A stretch of DNA of 64,000 nt from Hypomesus transpacificus. Lineage: Eukaryota; Chordata; Actinopteri; Osmeriformes; Osmeridae. Numbering within the stretch: position 1 is the first letter of the stretch; every line of letters starts with the position of its first letter. The translations under genes and the position numbers were made by a program. The notes beneath the pieces were generated by a model. That model saw only the letters and a list, made by a program, of their open reading frames with translations. It searched no databases and was not told where the DNA came from. This document shows, in pieces, positions 34,391 through 45,822 of the stretch. The stretch lies in contig NW_025814042.1 in assembly GCF_021917145.1 (NCBI RefSeq), forward strand, positions 124,001 through 188,000, read 5' to 3'.

Positions 34391-36060
34391 GATTCTAAAG
34401 CAAACCCTCCATTTGGCAGATCACCTTCGTCTCCGTCATCTCTCTGCTGCTGTGGTTGTTCACATTCACCATTCTGATCATTTACAGGCTCATTTTCTGC
34501 CTCACACAGTGCATTTCTCTCACACACGTCAATTTGCATCAAATCTGCATCATCATAGTCATCCTCCCCCATGCTAACATCATCATCATCATCAGGAAGT
34601 ATTGGGTCACAGAGTTCCGCTTCATCTCTAATAGTAACGTCCTGATACTGTGGATGAATCTGCTTCAGTTTCAGTAATGCAGAGACTAGTTTAGACCAGG
34701 TTACTGTCTGAAAAAGCTGATGCCCTCTATAAGACAAACGTCTTTTCAGTTTCACTCTCATCACCTGAGACTCACTCCTCAGTCTGGGTAATGCATTGAC
34801 TGTTTCTTGGACCTGAGATGGCACACAAACAACATTTCCCCTGATCAGTCTTTGTCTGCCTCTTGGAAGAGGAATGATCTTTGCAAACGGTATGCACTTA
34901 GCAATCAAATGTCTTTCCAAAATATTCAGATCTGACAGTTCGCTGGGAATTTCAGACAACTCAAGTTTATTAGCTGCTGCGAGGTTTGGCATGCATCGTT
35001 TTCTCATTAATTCTTTCATAAGCTCTCTGTGTCTAAGCCTGAATACTCTGTCATTTGCATAACGATGAGTGATATAAGATCTTTGTTTCTGTCGAAAAGC
35101 TTCATTTTGACTGTAACGGTTTCTGATGTAGATCATTTGTTTCTGTCGAAACGCTTCACTTTGACTGTAACGGTTTCTGATGTAGATCATTTGTTTAAGT
35201 CGAAACGCTTCAGTTTGACTGTAACGGTTTCTGATGTAGATCATTTGTTTCTGTCGAAAAGCTTCACTTTGACTGTAACGGTTTCTGATGTTCATCTTTT
35301 GTCTATCTCGAAACACTTTGTTTGTTCTATAATTATTCGAAAAATACTGCTTCAGATACTGTTTGCGTTTCTGTCTAAATTCAGCATTTTCCCTGTAGGA
35401 ATTCCTCACGCTCTCTCTCTTTTTCTCTCTGACTTTCAGATTTTTCCTGTAAGAATCTCTGATGTATGAATTATGTTTTTCCCTTAATTCAGAGTTGTGT
35501 TTATACTTATTAATATTTTGCAGGGTTTTCTTCTGTCTAATATCAATATTATTTTGATATGTCAGGTTTGAGTAAGATCTTTTCTTTGCTCTAAAAGTTT
35601 CATCTGAAGTATACTTTTCCCTTTCTTTCTTCTTTTTATTCTCTTTACTTAGTCGAGGTTTTTCTGTCATTCTTAGTCTACTCTTCAGTCTTTTCCTCTG
35701 CTGTTTATTTAACTTTTTCAGTTTACAGGAGATTCCTATCAGTACAGTATCAGAGAGCTTAGTGGACACATTGTTTCTTATTGAGGGTGAAAGGTTTGAT
35801 TCACAGTGAGCATCATGTGATGAAAGGAAACTGGATTCTCTTGTTGCTTCTTTGTCAGCACTGGTAGGAGGGAATGAGAAATGTTGTTGTTTAACATCAG
35901 ATGTAAAGCTAATATCAGTGGACACACCTTCTATTACATCATCACAAAGATCATCTACAACAGGGTTCATCACTTCTTCTGTGAAGTCATGTGCAGGAGA
36001 AACCTGTGTTAGGAATGTAACATCAACCTCTCGTTGAACAGCATTTGTGTCAGCTGACAT
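34372..36060 (-). pseudogene. Helitron upstream region with basic 18-aa repeats and DUF6570-like domain
   Basis: 562 codons. The central part holds about five copies of an 18-residue basic repeat (RNRYSQSEAFRQKQMIYI type; 54 bp DNA units near 35067-35300) and diverged relatives. After it come LSEIPSELSDLNILERHLIA, PFAKIIPLPRGRQ and LPRLRSESQVMRVKLKRRLS, the pattern of the DUF6570 region that precedes Rep in animal Helitrons, and then an acidic stretch. It overlaps the Rep frame by 19 bp in another phase, so one reading frame appears broken in two. Role of the repeats unknown; the charge suggests nucleic-acid contact. Confidence 0.75.
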
Positions 36061-37176
36061 TTCTGGTAAAATGTTCTCAGACTGATCAGTGGCTGCATGT
36101 TTGATTCATTGACAGCTTCCTCTAACAGAGGAGGTATATCAACAGCTGTGTGTCTGCAGCCTGTGTCTGAATGAGCATTTCTCTGGTTGGATGTGTTCAC
36201 ACAGTGAAATGACAGAGGCTTGAGTTCATACATACAAGATGACTGGATGTCAAACATTGTGCAGCACAACTTGATCCTGTCAATCATGTCACTCAGATGT
36301 GTGAATTTCAGCATCACAGCAGTACCTAAGTTCAACAGCCTGGAGGACAGTGACATTCCATTTGTGTTCCTGGAGTGTGGGTCAAAGTATCCGTACTGAC
36401 CAGATCTGTATCTAAAAACTGCGATACATAACCCTGACATGATAAGCAGCCCATACTGTACATCTGATGACAGAAAGCTCAGTCCATGTTCAAGGCTGAG
36501 AAGCCTCTCTCCACCTCCAAATGTTCCATACACAGACAGCTGATTCAAGTCCACCTGATACTTTGACCTGCGTGCACAAACTTCATCTGGAAGTTCATCA
36601 GATGCCAAATGGACACTGTTAGGAAACCTTTCTCTGGCCTGTCTGTACACAACATCACCTTTATCCAGAACTAGGTCAAGATCTGCCCTGCTAATCTTTT
36701 CATTCTCATGAAGAAATGACAGAAACACCAAACTGTTGGTTACACACTGACTGTTACTGTATTTTCCATATTTTAATGAAGCCTGACTGCGTGAGGCACA
36801 GACATGTGTCACTGATGGCTGAGGTTCCATTCACACGGTGTTGATGAGATGTTCCAGCTGCATCACGTCCTTTCTTTACCATGTCAGCATAAGACACCTG
36901 AGATACACCCTGCTTCACCTGTTGTTCTTTATCATACTGGACAGTATCGATGACCGTGTTCCCATCAGACACTGCACTCTGACCTCTGCTGTTTACCTGC
37001 TGTTCATCAGAAGACTGTCCAACACACATACCATCACTGTGATGTCCTCTCCTTACAACCTCAGCATAAGATACATTCTGTGACACTGGGATACCTTCTG
37101 CTTGTTCACGCTGAGATTCTTTATCCTTCTGCCATCTGAGCTTCTGAGCCTGAGAACGTTGACCCTTCCTTGGCAT
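36009..37176 (-). pseudogene. Helentron-linked cysteine protease (peptidase C76-like), frame broken
   Basis: The protein starts MPRKGQRSQAQKLRWQKDKE at 37176 with two SYAE/DMVKKG-type repeats, then shifts phase near 36830. The second frame (273 codons) contains KYSNSQCVTNSLVFLSF with Cys29 and the preceding Gln28, FGGGERLLSLEHGLSFLSS, and YGYFDPHSRNTNG with Asp150 and His152. Cys, then Asp-x-His in a DPH step, is the arrangement of the herpesvirus tegument deubiquitinase family (C76). This is judged from motif order only; OTU proteases, known from other Helentrons, have different boxes. Likely role: a protease acting on ubiquitin or on the transposon's own polyprotein. Confidence 0.6.
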
Positions 37177-37732
37177 CGTTGCTGTGCTTTAAAACCTCAA
37201 AACTTACTTTATTTGTACTGATGTCACAAACACACTCCGGTTGTTGTGATATTTCAAATGTAGCTGTGTTTAGTTTATCAATATCCAACAATTAATTTAA
37301 TTGGTAATTTTACATGCAATTACAAAAAATATGAAAGTAGAAAAGGTTAGTTGTCAAATGTGTGGAAAATATGAACTATGCAAATGTATACCTTATGCAC
37401 AGTTATCTTAAGAACATTTTTATTTCATGTATTTACAACTCAATAACAGGTTTTATAGGACAAAACAGTAAATATCCAGAAGATAAGTAATATGTTTTAA
37501 GTACTCGGTCACACCACAGAGAAAATTATTATCAAGGAAATATACAAACTCAAGACGAAGTACAATTTGTCTTGAACTTTTACCAGCAGACAAAAATAAA
37601 TAAATATGGTAGTTAGAGTTTTACTCAGTAAGAATAAACTACATTAATTGGGTGAGATCTCAGATTTCTGAAACAGCAAGGAAAGGTTCCAATCAACCTT
37701 GGTTTTCCAAAACAAATCTGGTTCCGAGAACG

Positions 37733-37975
37733 TTGAGCCAAAGCAAATCTGGTTCTGAGAACAGTGAGCCAAAGCAATTGTGGTGAGCCAAAGCAATTGT
37801 GGTGAGCCAAAGCAAATCTGGTGAGCCAAAGCAATTCTGATGAGCCAAAGCAAATATGGTGAGCCAAAGCAATTGTGGTGAGCCAAAGCAATTCTGATGA
37901 GCCAAATCAAATATGGTGAGCCAAAGCAATTCTGGTAAGCCAAAGAAATTCTGGTAAGCCAAAGCAAATCCAAAT
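37733..37975 (+). repeat. 19 bp minisatellite
   Basis: About 13 units of GAGCCAAAGCAATTGTGGT with variants, head to tail, without spacers. It lies upstream of the Helentron coding region. Confidence 0.92.
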
Positions 37976-38280
37976 ATTAGATAGAGGGGGGACAGAAGGA
38001 TACAAGATAGAATGTCCAAATATTAGATAGAGGGGGGACAGATGGATGCAAGATAGAATGTCCAAATATTAGATGGAGGGGGGTAGATGGATACAAGATA
38101 GAATGTCCAAATATTAGATAGAGGGGGATAGATGGATACAAGATAGAATGTCCAAATATTAGATAGAGGGGGATAGATGGATACAAGATAGAATGTCCAA
38201 ATATTAGATAGAGGGGGATAGATGGATACAAGATAGAATTTCCAAAAATTAGATAGAGGGATTAGATAGAGGGGGTAGGT
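37967..38280 (+). repeat. 45 bp minisatellite
   Basis: About seven units containing AGATAGAGGGGGATAGATGG followed by ACAAGATAGAATGTCC, directly after the 19 bp array. Confidence 0.92.
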
Positions 38281-41150
38281 GGGACAGGAAAGACAGAATG
38301 TCCAATAATGATAGGGACAATGAGAGGAGACACGTTGAACAGGAAGACACAGAGAAAACAATAATTAGACATTGTTCATTTCAGTAATCTAATCTAGCAT
38401 TATGTTACATAAGATGTGTAAACAGTTCAACATTTAATGGCTTCAAATAAACAGAATATTGAGAAAGTTAAATAAATCACTTTTTAGGCCAGTAGTTTCC
38501 AGATCTGTGTGAAAACAGCTGGTACTATGAAATGTGGACTTGATTAACATAATCTCAAGACCCACTGACTTGTTCAACATGAAGCAGAACAGTACAGAAC
38601 TGATCACTGCACAACATGTTCTGCTCACATTACACACTGATTTCTGCCTTCAGTGATGTTCCATTAAAACTGTCAGCTTTCAACTGTCAGCTTTCTACTG
38701 TCAGACTCTGCTGCTGGGACCTGTTCTGATCCACTTTACAGGCAGAACAGCTCAGCTCACATGGCTATAACATGACTTCAGTCAATGTTTACAGGTCTGT
38801 TTTCACTACATTTATATTCATGTGTGAACTCAGCAGTTGTGATAAACCACAAAAACTCTGTGATTAAAATGTGAAACACTACTATACTCAGTGATGTGAT
38901 GGACTGAAACTCAGTGACTAGAAATCTGATCACCAGCCAAGCAGGAGTTCTGGTCCGGTTCTCTCTGCGTCTGAGAGGAGAAACAGTTTGTTAGTATCTG
39001 ATCAGAAGAGTCTGAACACACACATCATCTGATCTTACAGCTGATTGGTTCTGCTCTTGTCTGTACAGGATGAGGTTTGGTCCAGACTTTTGTGGACTTG
39101 AAGTAGTTAAATGTTGTTGGTTGATGATCAGAGAGGCTGAATGTGTTCATGATCAGAAACATGAAAACTATTCCAGTTCTGCTCTCAGAGACTATCCAAA
39201 GCTTTGGGGATCAGAGATCCGATGGAAATCAGAGCAGTAACACATCAGCTGTTAAATGTGTTCTCTGACTAATGATCAATGTTTCACTTCATTCATGCAG
39301 TTTGAGAAGGACAGGTCTGCTAGATGTTACACAGCTGCACACTGACAGGAAGCTTCACTTCATATGAAACGGAGCAGGTGTCAGGAACGCATCCATCAAG
39401 GAACTAAATGTTGGTCCTCACCAGTCAGAGCAGGGATCAGAGGTCAGGTAGTCTAAAGAAAGGAGGAAAAGAAGGTTGTCAGTAAAATTCTTCCAGCTAA
39501 GGACACAGCAGGTTCACCAACAGGGGGGCAATAAAACACCATGTAATGACACTGCAGCTTAGACTGTGTGTCACTGGGACATGGAGCTGCTGTTGTTGTG
39601 GGCTTTTCACACTCAGCTTTTCCATCAGCATCCAGAACATGTAAAGAGCACAGCTGTGCTGTCATTTTAGCTTTTTTTCCAGAGAAAATGACTGATGAGA
39701 CACAGTTAGAAGCAGCACAAAGTTTCATCTTCTGTCAGCTGCCCTGCAGTGAACATTATGTGCTGAGCTGCTGCGATTGGCTGCTTTATCTGTCAATCAC
39801 TGACACCGCCCACAGGGACAGGACAGTAAAATGGGGACATCCACAAATAAGGAAACACTTTCTGCTGACATGGGAGACTCACTTTAAGTGGAAACACTTG
39901 AAATATTTCAGTCTGAATGGAAAGTTTGGACTAAAACTGTCTGTAAAACATGCATTAATGCACACAGTATAATCATCACCCGTCCACACATCCATTCAGT
40001 ATTTCCAGGTGACAGAATCTGAATACAACAGTGCTACAAATATACTAACAAAGTAAAGATGTTTCTAAAAGCTTCAGTATGTGTGGACAGAATATTTCTG
40101 CGTTCATTAAATGTCTGTTCAGGAGGGAATTCACTCACAAACTCTGATATAACCCAAATAAAGTAAATCTGATCAGAGTTTAATGATCTTAAAATACAGA
40201 ATATATTAACTCAGTCTGCTGATGTGATCTACAGCCTGTTTAACTATACAATAAGTCTGTACTTACCAGCCAAAGCAGCAATCAGGTTTCTCTCAGTCTG
40301 AAAAAAGACACACAGTGTTAGTTATCTGAGTGTAAAGACTGAAGCTACCTGAACCACAGAACACAGGGAGAGTAATACTCATTAATAGCTGTCTCTGTCT
40401 CTCTGATCATTTACATTCAAGAATTTAAATAGATGTATTATAATGTCTCAGTTACAGAGACATGAACACAATGTGGTTTGTGTTATTTCACAGGACCCAG
40501 TTCAAGTGTGAGGTGTGTACCGCCATAGCGAAACTGAAGAGAACTGTCGAATTGGACAAATATGGCGGTGGTCTCGTCGATGTGACGTCACGTCAGTCGT
40601 ATCCATGAATACACGCATAGAAACAGCTTTTACCACTCAAAACATTATTTGTGGTTAAACTACCTGAACAGAGGCTGGAACTAACTGTTTTAACTAAGCA
40701 GAGACCAGCATGAATACATTTAGATGTTAAGTCCTCGTAAGTCATCTTAGACACAGCCTTAGGACCAGTTTTAGACAATTTATAAAGCGACTGTTAGCAT
40801 TGAGGCTAATGGTTGCTAACCGTTATTAGTCAAAATCAGTCAAGTAACCGTGACTCACGAACAATATATTTTTGCTGTTTGTTGCTTTATTTTTATACGG
40901 TTTAAGCCAAAAAACTGTTATGTAACTTATTTGAACAGCAATAGTGTTCCACAGCTCATAAAATTTGCATTGGCGACAGACCGAGTTAGAGAGCTATTTA
41001 ACCTACCTGAGCAGACATTCAAGAAGAAGAATGTGCGTCGCTCGCGGACGCTGACGCAGAACAGACGTTGAAGGTCACTTGGAAAATCTACATACATTGA
41101 TTCATTGACATACGTCTATGCATAGATGACCGTCGAAAAAGATGGTTGTG
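38281..41150. other. no gene recognised; possible promoter
   Basis: Non-coding DNA upstream of the Helentron. Around 40515-40600 there are GCCAT/ATGGCGG elements (YY1-like) and a TGACGTCA site, which together look promoter-like. No exon is proven beside it. Confidence 0.35.
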
Positions 41151-41159
41151 GTTCATCCT

Positions 41160-41462
41160 GGTTCTAGTTCTGATGGAGGTTTCTTCCTGTTAAAAGGGAG
41201 TTTTTTTTCTTTTCACAGCTACCTCTGCACGCTCAGAAGGGAGATTGGATTGGAGAGAAATTTCACAGCAATTTCCTTATCATAGTCACTTTTTTAACTG
41301 GCTACATATGAAATGGACTAATTTGGAATTTAATGAATTTGATTGGATTTGATTATCAGTAGATTGTAATGACTTGGACTTTACATGGCCTGAATGGTAT
41401 CTCTGAAGTACTCTGAGTTGACATTTGTTGTGATTTGGCGCTACATAAATAAAACTATTAAT
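41160..41462 (+). mobile_element. LINE 3'-end fragment
   Basis: TGGAGGTTTCTTCCTGTTAA, AGGGAGTTTTTT and TTTGGCGCTACATAAATAAA occur in the order usual for an L2-type LINE 3' region in teleosts; only the 3' region is present. Confidence 0.65.
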
Positions 41463-41699
41463 GAACATGTAGGCCTACATGTAAATATGTGTATCATACA
41501 ACATTTAAAGTACTGAAACATATCTTTATTGAAATGATAAATCAAGGTTGAGTCTGTCCAGGGTGTCTTAAAGCACTTTTCCCTCTGCTTGTCACTAGTA
41601 TTGCAAGAACTGAACCTTGCACTACTAGATATAGTCAATATTTTTGACTGGTACTGTGTATAGGCTACACATATATGCATATATATATAAATACACATA

Positions 41700-42010
41700 T
41701 TTGTATGTGCGTCACCGTCTCTCTGGCTCTGCTCCCTGCCTTTGTTGGTTCATTTCAGACCCTTTCTCTCCCCCTCTCTCTTCTCTGCACTCACCTGTTT
41801 TCCTTCCTTTATAAGCAGGTCTGCTAGCCCCATTTTTCTCTACCAGGTTGTCTGCAACCTGAACTTCAGCACATTAAGTCTTTTGGGCCTGGTTTTCTAT
41901 CTCTCTTGGATCTCTGGATTTCTGCACCTGCTCTGTTTCTTTGCTATTCTTGATCCTGCGTATAACCCAGTTTCTGTATTGAGTTTGATTGTAAGGATTT
42001 TGGGTTTGAC
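41700..42010 (+). other. possible LTR-like remnant
   Basis: Pyrimidine-rich sequence with an open frame but no recognised protein; its composition resembles retroelement LTR or leader DNA. Weakly supported. Confidence 0.25.
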
Positions 42011-42011
42011 T

Positions 42012-42075
42012 ATTTAGGGATGTCCAAAGTCGGTCCTCAAGGGCCGCTGCCCTGCAGGTTTTAGATGCTTCCCTG
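42012..42075 (+). mobile_element. hAT-like terminal fragment
   Basis: GGTCCTCAAGGGCCGCTGCCC and TTTTAGATGCTTCCCTG match the order of the better preserved end at 42836-42935. Confidence 0.5.
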
Positions 42076-42835
42076 TGTAACAAGGTAAAAATGAAACTAA
42101 GTACCTTTAGTGAACTTTCTCCAAAATCTTTGCAGTATTTAATATTTCTTTTTGGTTCCATTATTGGGTTCAGTATTGTTCCCGGTGGGACAATAATTGA
42201 GGTTGCGGACTTTCAGACTGTCCCTCATGTGGAAGTCTGTTACAGGGTAAGCTGCGTTCCTTCATTCTCCGTGAATGAAATTAATCAACATTGTCTATTT
42301 TGCTAAGTTTTCAATACTGTGTATTTCTTTTGTGACCTAAGATTGCCTTTGTATTACTTCCGATGATTTGTACCGTGTTAAATATACAAATTAATGTAAT
42401 AAAATATGCAATTTGTGAATGGTTGTTAAGTCGTCAAGTAGAAGCTAACTGACTAATACCATTCTGTAGGATGACTGTTGTTCTGCCCCTGTACTGTGTG
42501 TCTGATCGCTCCACAGTGTGTTACAGGTATGTTTTGTCTGTGTTTTAAATGACCTAACCTGTCATGTACTTTATCATTGCCCTTTCTATAAATTATTACA
42601 CTATACGTTCAAGTGTTGTCGCTAGTAGGCTGTAATGGGCTAACGGTGGGTAACTTGTAATCGCCTACACACAGCTATTTGTTACGCCCTCGTGTAGAAG
42701 TCTGTTACAGGGAATGACTGTTGTTCTGCCCCTGTACTGTGTGTGTGTGATCGCTCTACTGTGTGTGATCGCTCCACTGTGTTACAGAATTAAACTCGAT
42801 GACAGCGCAAGTCCACGACTCATCATCTTCTACAT
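42076..42835. other. no gene recognised; short repeated segment
   Basis: A phrase with ATGACTGTTGTTCTGCCCC, TGTACTGTGTG and GATCGCTCCAC occurs at 42470-42530 and again at 42714-42785, a local direct duplication. Confidence 0.5.
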
Positions 42836-42935
42836 CAGTGGTTCTCAACCCTGGTCCTCAATTACCCCCTGTCCTGCACGTTTTAGATGTTTCCCTGCTC
42901 CAACACACCCGATTCAAATGAATAGGTCGTTATCT
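42836..42935 (+). mobile_element. hAT-like terminal sequence
   Basis: Begins CAGTGGTTCTCAACCCTGGT and continues CCTGTCCTGCACGTTTTAGA. The window's last ~90 bases are the inverse of the same family. Confidence 0.65.
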
Positions 42936-43356
42936 AGTTATGCAAAAGCCTGTTAACGACCAGAAATTTACTTATGTCTCATGACATCTTGCGATCAAAT
43001 AGTAAACTATTTTCTTTCTTTTTTTTCATTTCAATGATATCACTTGTCCCTTTATATCTGCATGATACATTTCAGTGTTGAAAACCACAACCATTTACAT
43101 GGCTTAATGAAATATACTCTATGTGCCCTGTCATGATCTGCTCAGGAGATTAATGCCTAACAAGGACACCTATGATTGTATACCTAATGTTGTATACCTA
43201 ATTCAACACATTTAAGTTTTTTTCACATTATCCTTAATGTTGGTCTGTCTTAACTACACATACTTCTGTTAAAATAGATTATTTTACATTTAATGCATTG
43301 AATTTAACCCACGTTTATTTCTATCAATGTCCTTGTTAATAGGAATTGTGATTTAC

Positions 43357-44148
43357 CTTTATGTTGGTGTGGGCAGTTGACTGCAGCAAATCACCTCCTG
43401 CAGCCCTACTCGTCAGGTGCGAGAAGTTGTAGGTGCTGCCAAGCACCAGCTCCTCAACCGCAGCATCGCGCCAAAGATTTATGGTGACATCAGATTTATC
43501 CTGGAAATAACACAGAATGATACATTAGAACTACATAAGAGTTCTACTTGAAGATCTGAAGGAAAAACGGACAAAGATTGAGAAGAGTCTAATTCATTTG
43601 GTCCTTTAATAGACAACAATTAGCAAGAGTTTTGACAATTATGATAATGAATTTAATTCAATATGTGTAACCATGTCTTTACTTTCTGCTACAACACTTT
43701 TATAATTCAACCGTGAAATTCTGATATTGAGCAGTTCCTTGCCTTCACTGATATTTGTTGACCTAAAGATATCACTGTAAACGTATTCAGATTTTTAGCA
43801 ATACAACAAACCTGCAACATGTAATTTAACTGCTAAAGTTTCAGCTATTCCCTCTAAGCAATGCTGTGATATATTACATGGATATAGTGAGCAATACACA
43901 TAATAATGCAGAAAATGCTTTTTAAAAAGCCATTTCTATTGTGTTTGGCAGGAAACTGTTTAAATGCTTGGCACCATGGAACTGTTTGAAAGTACTGACA
44001 ACTTTGTATGACAACTCTCTATTACAAGGATGATGAAACAGGCAATTATGATTTTTTTAACTGAAGGGGTAGTCCCTGTCTTATCCTCACAATTAATGTC
44101 TTACCTGCCGTAGCTTCACCTCTCTATGGAGGATTATAGGGGTCAAAA
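43357..44148 (-). CDS. two exons of an OB-fold (RPA-like) protein, partial
   Basis: Minus-strand exons 44105-44148 and 43357-43500 join in phase to give LTPIILHREVKLRQ followed by DKSDVTINLWRDAAVEELVL and GSTYNFSHLTSR. The pattern Val-x-Ile-Asn-Leu-Trp, then a turn, then Tyr-Asn-Phe, resembles the OB fold of replication protein A-type single-strand DNA binders, but this is a structural guess. An upstream untranslated exon ends at 44358 (donor GTAAGT), next to a CCAAT/GC-box promoter. Later exons were not found. It could be a host-like gene or an accessory gene of another transposon. Confidence 0.5.
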
Positions 44149-44209
44149 CTAAATAAATAAATACTTGGATAAATAAATAATTATATAACACAAAGCTTAA
44201 ATAAATGAC

Positions 44210-44357
44210 ACAAAATATATAAATGTTACATGTATTTGTGTGTATATATATATATGTTTACGTTTTCATGTGTTTACATTTATTCATTTATACTTACATT
44301 TATTTATTTATACTTACATTTATTTATTTATACTTACATTTATGTATTTATACTTAC
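44210..44357. repeat. AT-rich tandem microsatellite
   Basis: TATATA run followed by repeated TTATTTATACTTACATTTAT-type units of about 20 bp. Confidence 0.8.
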
Positions 44358-44510
44358 ATTTATCCACGGTGAAACTTCCTGCAGCAAAATAAATCTGCCG
44401 TCCCCCAGTCACAAAGTCAGGGGGCGGGTCAAAGCCTCTGATTGGTGGTTCAACTTGAATCGACTGCTTTTGACTATTCCAAGGTGGCAGCACCTTGTGC
44501 GGATTCAATG
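44358..44510. promoter_or_regulatory. CCAAT/GC-box promoter, possibly bidirectional
   Basis: On the minus strand a CCAAT box (44441-44445) lies beside a GC box (44421-44428), upstream of the exon ending at 44358. On the plus strand an open frame begins MYEILNATVVEMLAEAEEM at 44508. The plus-strand product is not recognised. Confidence 0.45.
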
Positions 44511-45142
44511 TATGAAATATTGAATGCTACAGTGGTCGAAATGTTGGCGGAAGCTGAAGAGATGGAGGCACCTGCCAGTTCACTTTTTTTTAACATCATA
44601 TTGAGAGCTTCGCTGAAATTATAGGAATGATATTGGTATGAAGCTACTCATGGTGTGCCGAACAACGCCGGATGTCGCCGTTTTTTTATATTTTGACCTA
44701 TATTATTGGTTCAACATCATGTCAATCATAGCTCAGAAAGTTGCCAAGCGTTTTACGGCAACAACGATGCTATCAGATTAGCTGTAGCCTTATTTTTGAC
44801 CGTTGCAGCCTTATTTAAAGTCGCTCTACGTCCGAGTTTGCACGGAACACCGTGAGTCTACAGTATCTTCTAACTGGCGTTACCGAACTATAAGGCCCTC
44901 GAAAAATCTTTCTAATTATTTTTATGTGAAGTAGCTGTTACATGTAACCAATAAACAGAATTTACTCGGGTTGTGATAGCAATTTACTATCGATCCAGTT
45001 TTATTTAACATTTGCTGAAATGCGTCTTACTTGATCACAATGTAGGTCAGGAACAACATAAAACAGTAAACCTTAAATCACATGGAAATGTGATTATATC
45101 AATTAGAATGAAAAAATAAAAATATATATATTTCCCCTTTTT

Positions 45143-45818
45143 TTAGGCAGTTAACCAAATACGTAAATGTCTGAACAACACCCTGTTATTCAGTACGAAA
45201 ATACCTGAAGGAATGTTACAGTACTCGTCCTCTTTAATTAAATGTCTCTTTCTCAGTCCATGAAAACAAAGTGGATACCGAACGGTCTTCTTATAGAACA
45301 AATCTTGAAGTGTCCTTATATTGTCTTTAGCAACAAAGAAAATAACAAAATAAAGTAACGTGCTGGCCAGCAATAATATTATAGAGCTCTATATGTGTGT
45401 GGTGATTTAGTAGTTTTGCCTGCAATCCTCAGGATATTCAGAAGATGACGACGGCTCTTCACGAGCTCACAAGCCACAGGTAAGCAGTCAGGAAACAGCG
45501 GCAGCGTCTCGTCAATGTTCATTCACTCGTCGGAGTTCCTTGCAAACGATCTTCTTGTGGATAAACGTTGCCAACGGACTTCCGGATATCATCCAAAGAA
45601 AACCGAATACTTTGTACGGTAAATATTTCACTTAAAAAATACTTTTTAACAAGTTAAACTCCAAAATTAAACAGCAGGAGAATCACAGGTGAACCACAAG
45701 CTGTTTGTAGGCATTGAAGAAGAGAGCTACCCGCGAAAACTTCGTCTCCAAGGTAACAACAACAAACACCGTAAAACAGCAGTCGTAAAGCTGCCGCAAC
45801 ATAAAGTGGTCGTAACCC
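45143..45818. other. unassigned open frame and flank
   Basis: On the minus strand a 76-codon frame (45143-45373) includes TLQDLFYKKTVRYPLCFHGL, with a possible donor afterwards. No family recognised; it could be one exon of the same unit as the OB-fold exons. Confidence 0.3.
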
Positions 45819-45822
45819 TTAA

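Larger units (their letters stand above)
32042..37176 (-). mobile_element. Helentron-type Helitron, internally deleted
   Basis: Minus-strand order: N-terminal protein with protease domain (37176-36009), DUF6570-like region (36060-34372), HUH Rep domain (34390-32582), truncated endonuclease (32515-32042). The helicase that normally follows Rep is absent: only 66 bp lie between the end of the Rep frame and the endonuclease piece, so a deletion removed the helicase and the endonuclease N-terminus. Adjacent frames overlap by 18-76 bp in different phases, suggesting 1-base lesions. Element ends were not located. Confidence 0.8.

Noticed and set aside
37733-37975. CRISPR-like array
   Set aside because: The units are directly adjacent with no spacers, and the context is a vertebrate genome.
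37625-38361. Minus-strand frames of 84-112 codons
   Set aside because: They are read-throughs of the 19 bp and 45 bp minisatellites, which keep several frames open at once.
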